Shown here one piece after another: positions 26,326 to 35,236 of a stretch of DNA of 64,000 bases. The notes under the pieces are model-generated. The model made no database searches and was not told where the DNA came from. It saw only the letters and a program-made list of their open reading frames with translations. This stretch comes from DASSUC01 sp035650075. Its GTDB lineage: Bacteria > Actinomycetota > Actinomycetes > Mycobacteriales > Micromonosporaceae. The position numbers and the translations under genes are program-made. The stretch's first letter is position 1; each line of letters opens with the position of its first letter. Location: NCBI GenBank assembly GCA_035650075.1, contig DASRII010000526.1, positions 1 through 64,000 of the forward strand. The letters run 5' to 3'.

Positions 26326-26340
26326 TCGGGTACGGAAAAA

Positions 26341-26377
26341 CCGCCGATCATCCGGGGTGCGTCGAGCTGATCGGCGG
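26341..26377 (-). terminator. Intrinsic terminator, minus-strand orientation
   Basis: CCGCCGATCA (26341-26350) pairs with TGATCGGCGG (26368-26377). On the minus strand the stem is followed by five T residues (AAAAA at 26336-26340 on the plus strand). No minus-strand gene ends here. It may stop antisense transcription leaving the subtilase promoter. Confidence 0.6.
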
Positions 26378-26380
26378 AGT

Positions 26381-26386
26381 TAGGGT
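26381..26386 (+). promoter_or_regulatory. TAGGGT -10 box of the subtilase gene
   Basis: TAGGGT lies 57 bases before the subtilase ATG, giving a leader of about 50 bases with GGGAGG 6 bases before the ATG. Confidence 0.4.
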
Positions 26387-26443
26387 GCCCCGCGCCCGAT
26401 CCAGGCCTTACCGGGGGATGCGGGAGTACAACAGGGAGGTTCC

Positions 26444-28654
26444 ATGAGAAGGACCCGTGCGCTGATGGCGGCAGCCGTCACGGCGCTCACGGCACTGGCG
26501 ATGACCGCCGGAGGCTCGGCGAACGCCGGTACCGCGGGCATCGACACGTTGAGCAATACCTCTGACGGTGGGGTGTCCGGCCCGCGCGTGGACGTGGAAT
26601 ACGCGCTGGTGCAGCTCGTAGGCGACCCGCTCGCCACGGCAGCGAAGACCCACCCGCCGCAGGGCAAGAAGATCGATTTTTCCAGCGCCGCGGTGAAGTC
26701 CGAGCGGGCTCGGCTCTCCGCGTTGCGCAACGATTTCAAGGCGTGGCTGCGGGACAACGCCCCGCGGGCGAAGGTCACCGGGGAGTACGACACGTCGCTC
26801 AACGCGGTCGCGCTCAAGCTCAACGGTGAGTCGCTGGCCACGATCGCCGGAGCACCGCTCGTCCGGCGTGCCGAGTACCAGGGCGTCTACACCCCGACGG
26901 TGGAGGACCCGGACCTCGCGATCATCAGCGCGGTTCAGGCCTGGAACCGGGCGGGTGGCGCGGCCAACGCCGGGGCTGGCGTCAAGGTCGCGGTCGTCGA
27001 CACGGGTATCGACCAGACCCACCCGTGCTTCTCCGACGCCGGGTACCCGGCGCAGACCCAGCTCGGTGACAAGCGGTTTACCAACAACAAGGTGATCGCG
27101 GCCAAGGTGTTCAACAACAAGGCCGTATCTCGCGGGTACACCCCCGAGGCGATCCAGGACCACGGCACGCACGTGGCCGGTACGGTGGCCTGCAACCACC
27201 TGACCCCGGCGACGGTGGCCGGCGCGGACATCCCGTACGACATGTCGGGCGTGGCACCGCGGGCACTGCTCGGCAACTACAACGTGTTCCCGGGTGAGGT
27301 CGGCAACGCGCGCAGCGAGGACATCCTCAACGCGCTCGACGCCGCGTACGCGGACGGCTTCGACGTGGCGAACATGAGCCTCGGCGGTGGCGCGCACGGT
27401 ATCCAGGACCTGCTGACCGTCGGGGTCGACAACCTGGACCAGGCGAACATGGTCGTGGCGGTCGCCGCGGGCAACTCCGGCCCCGGACACTTCACGATCG
27501 AGTCGCCGGGTAGCGCGGCGCGGGCGCTGACGGCCGGCGCCAGCACCGTCCCGCACTTCGTCGGCGCACCAGTGACGGTGGGCGGCGCGACGTACGGCGC
27601 GGCGGCCGGCGACTTCGCCACCGTCTCCGCCGACTTGACCGCACCGCTGGGTGTGGTGGCGGGTCCGGTCAACGGCCTCAGCACGGCGTGCACCCCACTG
27701 CCGGCCGGTAGCCTGACCGGCAAGATCGCCCTGATCTCCCGGGGCGACTGCACGTTCTCGGAGAAGATCCGTTCCGCGCAGGACGCGGGCGCGGTCGTCG
27801 TCCTCGTCGTGAACAACGTCGGCGGTGACCCGATCGCGATGGGCCTCGGCGGTATCCCGAACGAGCCCACCGTTCCGGCGTACCAGCTGAGCCTGGCGGA
27901 TGGCATGGCGGTCAAGGCGAACAACGGGGCGGCGACCACGGTCGGCGCCACGATGTCCTACTTCTTGACCACGAACGTCGACATCATGGCCGGGTTCTCC
28001 AGCCAGGGTCCGACCGACGTGGACTTCCGGGTCAAGCCCGACGTGGTGGCGCCCGGCGTCAACGTGCTCAGCTCGATCCCGCACCAGTTCTGCTCGGCTC
28101 CGCCGTGCTTCGCGTTCTTCCAGGGCACCTCGATGGCCACGCCGCACCTTGCCGGCTCGGCCGCCGTGGTGATCGGCCAGCACCCGACGTGGTCCGCCGC
28201 GCAGGTGCGGTCGGCCATCGTCAACACGGCCGACCAGGGCGTCCTGAAGAACTTCCAGGCAACCGCGGTGCAGACCGACGTCAACGTGATCGGTGCCGGC
28301 CGCGAGAACCTCCTCGCAGCTACCGGCGCGGTGGCCGGGCTGGACCCGGTCAGCACCAGCTTCGGCTCGGTGCCGGCGGGTTCCGGGCAGACCCGTACCG
28401 CCACGGTCACGCTGACCAACCTGGGTACCGGCTCCCGGACGTACGGGCTGTCGGTCGGGACGGCCACCGGTACCGGTGTCACGTTCTCGGTGAGCCCGTC
28501 GTCGGTCACGCTCGCGGCCGGCGCGTCGGCCACGGTCACCATCACGATGACCGCGGCCAAGGGCTCGAGCTTCGGTGACCACTTCGCCAAGCTCGCGATC
28601 GCCTCCGGCGGGACAGAGGTTGCCCACGCTGTGGTGTACACGATCGTCAAGTAA
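26444..28654 (+). CDS. Secreted S8 subtilisin-like serine peptidase
   Basis: 736 residues. Signal peptide 1-28 (ends GSANA), inhibitor I9-like propeptide to about residue 150, then the S8 domain with catalytic Asp (VVDTGID), His (DHGTHVAG), oxyanion Asn (AAGNSGPG) and Ser (GTSMATPH). A PA domain (around residues 375-490) is inserted between Asn and Ser, as in plant-type and actinomycete subtilases. The C-terminal ~110 residues are an immunoglobulin-like Fn3 domain. It acts extracellularly as a broad-specificity protease. The gene is monocistronic: strong RBS in front, strong hairpin behind. Confidence 0.95.
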   Translation: MRRTRALMAAAVTALTALAMTAGGSANAGTAGIDTLSNTSDGGVSGPRVDVEYALVQLVGDPLATAAKTHPPQGKKIDFSSAAVKSERARLSALRNDFKAWLRDNAPRAKVTGEYDTSLNAVALKLNGESLATIAGAPLVRRAEYQGVYTPTVEDPDLAIISAVQAWNRAGGAANAGAGVKVAVVDTGIDQTHPCFSDAGYPAQTQLGDKRFTNNKVIAAKVFNNKAVSRGYTPEAIQDHGTHVAGTVACNHLTPATVAGADIPYDMSGVAPRALLGNYNVFPGEVGNARSEDILNALDAAYADGFDVANMSLGGGAHGIQDLLTVGVDNLDQANMVVAVAAGNSGPGHFTIESPGSAARALTAGASTVPHFVGAPVTVGGATYGAAAGDFATVSADLTAPLGVVAGPVNGLSTACTPLPAGSLTGKIALISRGDCTFSEKIRSAQDAGAVVVLVVNNVGGDPIAMGLGGIPNEPTVPAYQLSLADGMAVKANNGAATTVGATMSYFLTTNVDIMAGFSSQGPTDVDFRVKPDVVAPGVNVLSSIPHQFCSAPPCFAFFQGTSMATPHLAGSAAVVIGQHPTWSAAQVRSAIVNTADQGVLKNFQATAVQTDVNVIGAGRENLLAATGAVAGLDPVSTSFGSVPAGSGQTRTATVTLTNLGTGSRTYGLSVGTATGTGVTFSVSPSSVTLAAGASATVTITMTAAKGSSFGDHFAKLAIASGGTEVAHAVVYTIVK

Positions 28655-28666
28655 CGCCTTCGACCC

Positions 28667-28700
28667 GGAGCGGGCGGTCGCAGCCGCGACCGCCCGCTCC
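28667..28700 (+). terminator. Terminator hairpin after the subtilase gene
   Basis: Perfect 15-bp GC-rich arms (28667-28681/28686-28700) with a four-base AGCC loop, 12 bases after the stop. No T tract, as is common in actinomycetes. Confidence 0.8.
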
Positions 28701-28755
28701 GCGCGTGTATAGACTGCAGCGGATAGGACCTGGGGGCACAACCACGGAGACTGCT

Positions 28756-30393
28756 ATGCGCTGTCTGCGTCTCGCGACCGCGGTGATCGTCGGTCTGCTG
28801 GCCGTTGCGCCACTGACCGCACCGGCTGCCGCGGCTCCGCCGTACTCGCTGGAGGAACGCGCGGCCGCCATCGCGTCGCCGTCGCTCGTCTTCCTCGACG
28901 TGCGCGTCGAGGGCTACCTGCGCGTACGCAAGACCGGCGCGCTCGTCAACGACACCCCGGTCAGCGTCCACCGGTACTGCAGCGGGTTCGGGGTCAGCTC
29001 GGTCGGGCACGTGGTGACGACGACCCACTGCCTCCAGCCGAGCCCCGCCGTGCTGCGCAGCCTGGCCGCGAACGCGGTCGCCACCGCGTTGGTCGAGGCC
29101 AAGAAGCTGGCCACGGCGCAGAAGGCCGACTGGGTCAAGCAGATCACCTCGACATCCGACTTCACCGGTACGACGGTGGACACGCAGCCGGTGACCTCGG
29201 TGACCGGGCAGCTGTTCCTCGGGTCGACCGAGCCGGACGGCGCGGCCGCGATCACGGGCCAGGTCGTCGAGTCGCAGCCGATCGACAGCGGTGACACGAC
29301 GCTGATCAAGCTGGAGACGACCGCGATGCCGGTCGCCAAGGTGAGTCAGGTGCCGCTGGATCCCGGCATGTCCGTGGTGCAGGTCGGCTTCGCTACCAGC
29401 GATCCCAACGCCCGGCCGGTGACGTACACGGCGAAGTTTCGGGCCGGCAAGGTCGTGGGGCGCAACGGCACCGCCTCGCCCGTCCAGTCCCAGCTCGACG
29501 GCCACCTCGGCGGCGCCTCGCACGGCGGCATGGTGATCGACAACAACGGTACCGTGATCGGCATGATCACCGGTGACCTGACCGGTGAGGACCGCAGCAA
29601 CCGGCTGGCCGCCGATCCCTCGCAGGTGCTCAGCCTGCTGTCCACTGCCGGCGTCAAGAACGACCTCGCCGCGGCGGATCAGGCGTATCGGACCGGGCTC
29701 GACGCGTACTTCGGTGGGCACTACGGCGACGCGATCTCGAGCTTCGACACGGTGATCGCGGCCCAGCCGAACCACCTGCCCGCGCTGAACTATCGCCGGC
29801 AGGCCAGCGAGCGGCAGGCGATCGAGGGCGACTCCGCCTCGGGTACCCCGATCTGGCCGTTCGTCGTGGCCGGCGTGGCTCTGCTGCTCGTCATCGTGCT
29901 GGTCGCGATCGTGCTGATCCTCGGGCGGCGACTGCGCTCCGGCGACCGGGCGCTCGTCCGCTACGGGCCGTACCAGCCGGCGGCGCTGCCCGCCGCGCCG
30001 GTACCGATCTCCGGCGTACCGGTCTCGTCCATGCCGATCTCCGGGCCGCCGATGCTGCCCGCGCCCGCCGCGGCTCCGACCCCCACGCCTGCGCCTGCGC
30101 CCGCTCCGGCGCCCGCGCCCGCCGCGCAGGACAGCTGGCGGGCCCCGGTCGCGCCGGGCGGGGCTGACTATTCCATATTCGCCACGCCGCCCAGGGCGAT
30201 GCCGCCGACCTCGCAGCCGGCGACGGCGAGCCAGCAACCCGAGCAGACCACCTGGCCGGACGAGGACACCACCGCCGCCTGGCCGGCGGTCACCGTGTGG
30301 CGCAGCCCGCACTCCGAGGAACCGGTACCGCCACCGGCTCCGGCGCCGAACGTGCAGTTCCCGCCGCCCGACGGGCGGACGGCTCAGACCTGA
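28756..30393 (+). CDS. Membrane-anchored trypsin-like/TPR protein at the T7SS border
   Basis: 545 residues. Signal peptide 1-28 (ends APAAAA). A chymotrypsin-fold domain follows with His in TTTHC (about residue 94), Asp in GDTTLIKLE and a Ser in GGASHGGMVID, a variant of GxSGG. Residues about 315-360 contain one TPR-like helix pair. One membrane segment lies near residues 373-395, then a cytoplasmic Pro/Ala-rich tail with (AP) repeats. Either an HtrA-like protease or an inactive binding version is possible. It ends convergently, overlapping the next gene by 10 bases. Confidence 0.75.
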   Translation: MRCLRLATAVIVGLLAVAPLTAPAAAAPPYSLEERAAAIASPSLVFLDVRVEGYLRVRKTGALVNDTPVSVHRYCSGFGVSSVGHVVTTTHCLQPSPAVLRSLAANAVATALVEAKKLATAQKADWVKQITSTSDFTGTTVDTQPVTSVTGQLFLGSTEPDGAAAITGQVVESQPIDSGDTTLIKLETTAMPVAKVSQVPLDPGMSVVQVGFATSDPNARPVTYTAKFRAGKVVGRNGTASPVQSQLDGHLGGASHGGMVIDNNGTVIGMITGDLTGEDRSNRLAADPSQVLSLLSTAGVKNDLAAADQAYRTGLDAYFGGHYGDAISSFDTVIAAQPNHLPALNYRRQASERQAIEGDSASGTPIWPFVVAGVALLLVIVLVAIVLILGRRLRSGDRALVRYGPYQPAALPAAPVPISGVPVSSMPISGPPMLPAPAAAPTPTPAPAPAPAPAPAAQDSWRAPVAPGGADYSIFATPPRAMPPTSQPATASQQPEQTTWPDEDTTAAWPAVTVWRSPHSEEPVPPPAPAPNVQFPPPDGRTAQT

Positions 30394-31418
30394 TCTCCCA
30401 GTACCGCCGGCGGTGGGTCGTCGGTGCCGTCCACCCACAGCTGGTGCTCGCCGGCGGCCCACGACATGTCGTCGAACGGCCGGTGGTAGCCGGCGACCGT
30501 GGCTGGCGGCGTACCGACCACCGCGGTCCCGCCGCCGCCCATCATCGACGGCGGTGGGGCGCCACCCGCCGAACCTGGTTCGGCCGTACCGGACGCCTGC
30601 GTGTGACCGACCAGGTGTCCGGCGGCGGGGGCGGCGGCGAGGCCGGACCCGGCCGGCTTGGCCACGTGGGCCGGGAGCGTGGTCGGTGGCGGTGGCACCA
30701 CAGTGGACAGTGCTGCGGCGGCCGGCGCGGTGGGGGCGGTCGCGATCGGAACGTCCACAGTGGACACGGTCGCGAGCGGTGGAATGTGCCCGTGGACGTG
30801 TCCCGCCAACCGGGTGCCCCGGTCCCGCAACCGGTCCGGCGGGCCGTGCTGGTGGTGCTGGTGGTGCACGCCGGTTCCGGGCAGGCCCTGCGGCACCTCG
30901 GGCGCTGCCGACGGCCAGACGCGATGGTCGGCGACGGCGTACCCAGCGGCCAGCTCGGCCACCAACCTCGCGATGCGCTCCTGCGCGCGGGCCCGGTCGG
31001 CCGCGGTCCCGGTATGGCCGAGCGCGGGGCCGAGCAAACCGTCCGCTGCCCAGTCCTCCGCGGCGGGGGCGTCCGGCTCCGCACGGCTCTGGGTGTCGGC
31101 CAGCATGCTCGACATCAGCGAGAGGCCGGTCCTGATCGCGACCGCCTCGTCGAGCAGCGCCTCCGCCCAGGCCGCGACGATCGTCAGCCGGCGCTGGTAT
31201 TCGTCGCTGCCGACGCCGACCCAGAACCGCGCCAGCGCGTCGAGGTCGCGGCGCAGGGTGGTGGCCAGTGCCCGCAACGCGTCCTCGGTCCGGCGCCAGC
31301 TGGCGGCCAGCCCTTCGACCTGGGTCGGTGTGCCCGCGCGGAGTTGGCGGTACAGCTCGTCGTGGCTGAGCCGCCGGTACCGCTCGTAGTACTCATCGAC
31401 CACGGGAAGGCCCATCAC
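30384..31418 (-). CDS. Putative T7SS-associated helical protein
   Basis: 344 residues. Residues 1-165 are helical with FWVGVGSDEYQRRL resembling a WxG turn of WXG100/PPE-type proteins; the rest is Pro/Ala/His-rich and low complexity. No signal peptide. The GTG at 31418 (GAGGG upstream) overlaps the end of the preceding helical gene by 26 bases; ATG 31415 is the alternative. It is a candidate T7SS substrate or chaperone paired with that small protein. Confidence 0.65.
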   Translation of the reverse strand: MMGLPVVDEYYERYRRLSHDELYRQLRAGTPTQVEGLAASWRRTEDALRALATTLRRDLDALARFWVGVGSDEYQRRLTIVAAWAEALLDEAVAIRTGLSLMSSMLADTQSRAEPDAPAAEDWAADGLLGPALGHTGTAADRARAQERIARLVAELAAGYAVADHRVWPSAAPEVPQGLPGTGVHHQHHQHGPPDRLRDRGTRLAGHVHGHIPPLATVSTVDVPIATAPTAPAAAALSTVVPPPPTTLPAHVAKPAGSGLAAAPAAGHLVGHTQASGTAEPGSAGGAPPPSMMGGGGTAVVGTPPATVAGYHRPFDDMSWAAGEHQLWVDGTDDPPPAVLGDQV

Positions 31419-31722
31419 CGAACGCCCTCAAGGTGTCTTCCTGAAGCTTCTCCGACGTGCGGTACGTCCGGACGGCAACGGTGGTGGCGGTCTGGGCGGC
31501 CACCACGGCATCGAGGAGCCGGCGCAGCGCACCTTGGTAGTCGTCGCGCAGCGACTCGTACTGATCGGCTGTCAGCTGCGCGTCGTGGAACCCGCCCAGC
31601 TCCGGGCGTACATCGTCCGCGAGAGCTGACAGCGCCGCTTCCGCTTCCTGCCGGCGCGCCTCCAGACGCTCCCGGAAGCCGTCGAGTGACAGGAGATCGA
31701 CGCTTACCTCGTCCACACCCAT
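31393..31722 (-). CDS. Small helical T7SS-locus protein (WXG100-like)
   Basis: 109 residues forming two predicted helices with a central break (DDVRPELGGFHDAQL), the size and layout of ESX-family proteins, but without a W-x-G turn. It overlaps the following 344-residue gene. ATG 31722 is chosen; ATG 31731 is possible. No export signal beyond size and fold can be seen. Confidence 0.6.
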   Translation of the reverse strand: MGVDEVSVDLLSLDGFRERLEARRQEAEAALSALADDVRPELGGFHDAQLTADQYESLRDDYQGALRRLLDAVVAAQTATTVAVRTYRTSEKLQEDTLRAFGDGPSRGR

Positions 31723-31792
31723 GACGACCATCCGGAGATCCGAGGAGCTTGCGCCAGCCAGTGTAGCCGATCGATGTCTCTACGGAACCGGC

Positions 31793-33214
31793 TCAACGGG
31801 ACGGCGCCGGGTCGACGGATGCCGGGGCGGTGAACCGGGTCGCGGCCACCGGATCGAGCGCCGGGCCGGTCGGTACCAGATCCAGGATCGAAGCGGGTAC
31901 GACGACCGGCCGCACACCGGCATAACCCAGCGACGCCTGGACCGTGTCGAGGTTGGCACGCGGTAGCGGGTACTTGATGCCCTGGTCGGTCACGAGGTAG
32001 ACGCTGCCCTGTGCAGTCGCACCGGGTGAGGTGAGCGTCGAGACGAGGGCACCCCGGCCGCCGGGCAGCACCACGCGGTCGGCTCCGGTGCTCTCCGGTA
32101 CCGCCGAGTCGCTCAGCGACATGCCGTCCACGACCCGGCCGAACGACTCGACAGTGACCGGCCGCTCGAGCTCGGTGGCGCCGCGGTAGGTCAGGCACGC
32201 CATGGCGAACCGGTCGTCCGCGCCATGGGCCGTCGGGATCTCGTTGGGCAGTCCGGGAGGCTCCACAGTGGAGTTGACGAGCAGCCGGCCGATCTCCTGC
32301 GCCGACACGTCGGTGATCCGTTGGCCGCTGGCCACCCAGAGCCGTACCGAGAGCTTGCCCACCGGAGCCAGCCCTTCGGCCAGCATCACGTAGTCCTGCC
32401 CGGCCGCCCGGAACAGTTGCCCGATGGTCGTGTCCGCACCGGCGATGGTACGGCCGGCGCGTTCACCGGTCCGGGCGATCGCCGGCGGGACGAGGTCGGG
32501 TCCGGCCGGCAGGGTGTCGAGGAACGGTGCCGCGACCGAGGCCGGCCGCAGCCCGGTCCAGCCGAGCGCGGCGACCGTCGCGTTGTCCGGTACGCGCAGC
32601 CGGTGGTCACGCCAGACCAGGAACCGGTCCGGGCTGGCACCCGAGGTGACGAGCACGCCCTCGTTGGCCGCGAGCGGCGTACCGCCGGCCGGAACCTGTC
32701 CCACCATCACGTGGGTCGCGAGCGCGATCGAGGTCGCCGAGCGGGGAGCGGTACAGACACTCCATGGCAGACCCACGAGGGAACCCTTGTCCGGCAACGC
32801 ATCCGGCGCATCCGGGATACCGACCGGGCGGCCGCGGGGCAGATCCCGCAGCGAGGCTCTGGACAGCGTACGGACCGCCGGCTCGGGCTGGCCGATGATC
32901 AGGCGGGCGGAGGCCCAGTTGAGGACCGGGTGGAGCTGACCTTGCAGGTACACGTACTTCGCGCCGGTCTCGCGTTCCAGGATGATGGCGTTCTCGGCCG
33001 GGCGGCCGCCTCCGGGTGACAGCAGGCCGTAGATGCCGAAGCCGGCGACGACGAGGACGGCGACCGCGATGCCCGACAACAGCGCGATGGCGAACCGGCG
33101 CATCGGCAGCTCGTTGGTCTCCGGTTCCCCGGACAGGATCGCGGAGATGATCCGGCGGGTGAGGAACTGGTAGGCCTGGTGCTGTTCGCGCCGGGTCCAC
33201 ATGGTCAGCATCAT
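31793..33214 (-). CDS. eccB: T7SS core component EccB
   Basis: 473 residues. N-terminal cytoplasmic TRREQHQAYQFLTRRIISAI, one membrane segment near residues 42-65, then the repetitive periplasmic domain with the paired cysteines typical of EccB (PWSVCTAP and AMACLTY) and the C-terminal repeat VYLVTDQGIKYPL. EccB joins the hexameric ESX membrane complex and projects into the cell envelope. Three Met codons begin the frame (33214, 33211, 33202); GGGA upstream supports the first two. It is divergent from eccE. Confidence 0.93.
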   Translation of the reverse strand: MMLTMWTRREQHQAYQFLTRRIISAILSGEPETNELPMRRFAIALLSGIAVAVLVVAGFGIYGLLSPGGGRPAENAIILERETGAKYVYLQGQLHPVLNWASARLIIGQPEPAVRTLSRASLRDLPRGRPVGIPDAPDALPDKGSLVGLPWSVCTAPRSATSIALATHVMVGQVPAGGTPLAANEGVLVTSGASPDRFLVWRDHRLRVPDNATVAALGWTGLRPASVAAPFLDTLPAGPDLVPPAIARTGERAGRTIAGADTTIGQLFRAAGQDYVMLAEGLAPVGKLSVRLWVASGQRITDVSAQEIGRLLVNSTVEPPGLPNEIPTAHGADDRFAMACLTYRGATELERPVTVESFGRVVDGMSLSDSAVPESTGADRVVLPGGRGALVSTLTSPGATAQGSVYLVTDQGIKYPLPRANLDTVQASLGYAGVRPVVVPASILDLVPTGPALDPVAATRFTAPASVDPAPSR

Positions 33215-33225
33215 ATGGTCCCGCG

Positions 33226-33231
33226 TAGGGT
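33226..33231 (+). promoter_or_regulatory. TAGGGT -10 box, leaderless eccE
   Basis: TAGGGT ends seven bases before GTG 33239, so transcription probably starts at the start codon. It lies in the 24-bp gap between eccB and eccE. Confidence 0.5.
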
Positions 33232-33238
33232 ATCGAGC

Positions 33239-34435
33239 GTGCCGGATCTCATGGCCATGAATCGCGCGGGGCGGTTCGGGCTGGGCCAGGCCGTGGCCGT
33301 CGAGCTGGCTGCGATGGCCGTGGCCGCGGCGGTCTACGCGCTCCCGGCGTATCCGGCAGTGCTGGTCTCGCTGGGCTCGGTACCGTTGCTGCTCCTCGTC
33401 GTCGGCCGGTACCGCGGACGCTGGTGGTACGAGGCGGTCGGCGGCTGGGTTCGGTTGCACGAGCGGCGCGGGGTGCGGTCGCGGGCCGCCCTCGGCGCGC
33501 GGTCGGCCGGGCCGTACTGGGCCGAGTTGGCCGCGCTCGCGCCGCACCTGGCGGTGCGGACAGTGATCGATAGGAATGTGCCCATCGGTATCGGCGCCGA
33601 CGAGTTGGGCTGGTTCGCGGGCATCGCCCTGACGCCGCACGACGGGCTGTCCCGGGGCGACGGCTCGGTCCTGCGGCTGGACTGGCTCGCTCGTCTGGCG
33701 GGTGAGCCGGCGGCCCCGGTCAGCGCCGTCCAGGTGGTCATGCGCCACACCCCGTTGCCGAGCGCCGCGGTCGACCCGCGCTCGGCGTGTGCGCAGTCGT
33801 ACCGCGAACTTCGCGACACGCTGTCGGTACCGCCGCAGCGCGACGTCTGGATCGCGGTCCGGCTCGGGCTGCGCGACGCGGCTACCGCGGCCGCCGACTA
33901 CGGCGGTGACGTCGCCGGCATTCACCGGGCGCTCGGCGCGGCGCTGTCCCGGATCAGCAGCACGCTGACGGCGAACGGCCTGGCGCACCGGGTCCTCGAC
34001 GGGGCCGACCTGCAGCAGGCATTGGTGGGCGTCTACGGGCCCGATCCGTACGACGGCGGGATCACGCACGTGCCCGCGATCGCCCACGAAACGTGGTCCA
34101 GTTGGCGGGCGATCCACGCAGTCCACGTCTGCTACGCGGTCGTGGGCTGGCCGCCCAACGCGTCACCGGACCTGCTCGGCCAGCTTGCCCGGGTGCCGGG
34201 TGCCGTGTCCGTCTGTACCGCCGTCGTGCTCGGCGCGGTCCCCGGTGACCGGGTGGCGGCGCGGACTCTGGTCCGGGTCGTCGCCGCACCCACCACGGTC
34301 GGCGCGTGCCTGCGCGAGGTCCGGACGATGGCCCGCGGGCTCGGCGTCAAGCTGGTCCGCCTCGACGGGGAACAGGCCGCGGCCGTGTACGCGACCACAC
34401 CGACAGCGGCGCCGTACGGCTGGCGGTTCCCGTGA
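33239..34435 (+). CDS. eccE: T7SS component EccE
   Basis: 398 residues. Two N-terminal membrane segments (about residues 17-35 and 38-55) followed by RGRWWYEAVGGWVRLHERRG and a large cytoplasmic alpha/beta domain, the EccE layout. EccE sits on the outside of the ESX complex and is absent from ESX-4-type loci, so this is a more complex system. GTG 33239 is preferred on promoter spacing; ATG 33251 or 33257 are alternatives. Its stop overlaps the next gene (GTGA). Confidence 0.85.
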   Translation: MPDLMAMNRAGRFGLGQAVAVELAAMAVAAAVYALPAYPAVLVSLGSVPLLLLVVGRYRGRWWYEAVGGWVRLHERRGVRSRAALGARSAGPYWAELAALAPHLAVRTVIDRNVPIGIGADELGWFAGIALTPHDGLSRGDGSVLRLDWLARLAGEPAAPVSAVQVVMRHTPLPSAAVDPRSACAQSYRELRDTLSVPPQRDVWIAVRLGLRDAATAAADYGGDVAGIHRALGAALSRISSTLTANGLAHRVLDGADLQQALVGVYGPDPYDGGITHVPAIAHETWSSWRAIHAVHVCYAVVGWPPNASPDLLGQLARVPGAVSVCTAVVLGAVPGDRVAARTLVRVVAAPTTVGACLREVRTMARGLGVKLVRLDGEQAAAVYATTPTAAPYGWRFP

Positions 34436-35130
34436 CGCGGCGGACGATCGCGCCGGCCCGGGTACCGGCCGACAGCCTGCTCGACGCGCTGGGGGTCAGC
34501 GTCGACGCCTCGGGTGTCGTGCTGGGCCGGGACAGCGCGGCAAAGCCCGTACTCGTGCGGTTGTTCGGCCCGGAGCCACTGTCCGTGACGTTCGTCGGCG
34601 GCTGGTGGGCCGCGCAGGTGTTGGCCTACCGGTGTCTCGCCCACGGCGCGCTGGTTCTCGTCGACGCGCTGGACACCGCGACGCCCGCCGAGCACGGGGC
34701 GATGGCGGGTCTGTCCCACTGGCTGGCGCTCGACCGCGCGAGTGGCGGGTCCGCTCGGGTGCGGCACATGTTCGGCGGCCCGATGCCGGTGTGGCCGTCG
34801 AGCGCCATCCAGCCACTGCTGCGGCTGTACGACGCCGGTCCGGCCGGGCCCAGCGGCCGGCTGCAACTGCAGGCGTGGCAGACGCAGCTCACCGTGCTGT
34901 CCCGGGTGACCCAGGCGAGCCTGCCGGTGATCGCCGGAGCGGACCTGGTGCTCACCCAACGGCTCGACCCACCCGAGGCGGCGCTCATCGGTTCGGCGCT
35001 CCTGCTGGGACCGGATCTCGTCGGCCGGTTCGGCGCGATGGACAACGAGATGGTCGCCGCGTTCCGCGGCCCGGCCGTCCGCTACGCCTGGCTCAATCCG
35101 ACCACAGTGGAGCGTCAGCTCTTCGGGTGA
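34432..35130 (+). CDS. T7SS-linked protein of unknown function downstream of eccE
   Basis: 232 residues, alpha/beta, no membrane segment. Segments SVTFVGGWWAAQVLAYRCLA and LQAWQTQLTVLSRVTQA recall an inactive P-loop-like fold and resemble the cytoplasmic half of EccE, so it could be a split-off or duplicated EccE domain. The GTG overlaps the eccE stop. No family was recognised. Confidence 0.7.
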   Translation: MTRRTIAPARVPADSLLDALGVSVDASGVVLGRDSAAKPVLVRLFGPEPLSVTFVGGWWAAQVLAYRCLAHGALVLVDALDTATPAEHGAMAGLSHWLALDRASGGSARVRHMFGGPMPVWPSSAIQPLLRLYDAGPAGPSGRLQLQAWQTQLTVLSRVTQASLPVIAGADLVLTQRLDPPEAALIGSALLLGPDLVGRFGAMDNEMVAAFRGPAVRYAWLNPTTVERQLFG

Positions 35131-35143
35131 TAGTCGGTCTCAG

Positions 35144-35223
35144 ACCGCTTTGCTCTGCGCACCTATACGCAACACATTGGCCAGCCCAAATGTGTTGCGT
35201 ATAGGTGCGCAGAGCAAAGCGGT
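35144..35223. terminator. 35-bp perfect inverted repeat between convergent T7SS genes
   Basis: Perfect 35-bp arms (35144-35178/35189-35223; core GCACCTATACGCAACACATT) flank a 10-base loop. The element fills the gap between the eccE-linked gene (ends 35130) and eccD (ends 35237). It should act as a bidirectional terminator. Its length and perfection exceed what termination needs. Confidence 0.8.
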
Positions 35224-35236
35224 GTGGCACCTACAC

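Noticed and set aside
26408..28741. 777-codon open frame antisense to the subtilase gene
   Set aside because: Shadow of the GC-rich subtilase; Arg/Gly/Asp-rich sequence without any motif.
30060..30125. Ala-Pro repeat as an intergenic or mobile repeat
   Set aside because: It is an in-frame Pro/Ala linker of the trypsin-like/TPR protein.
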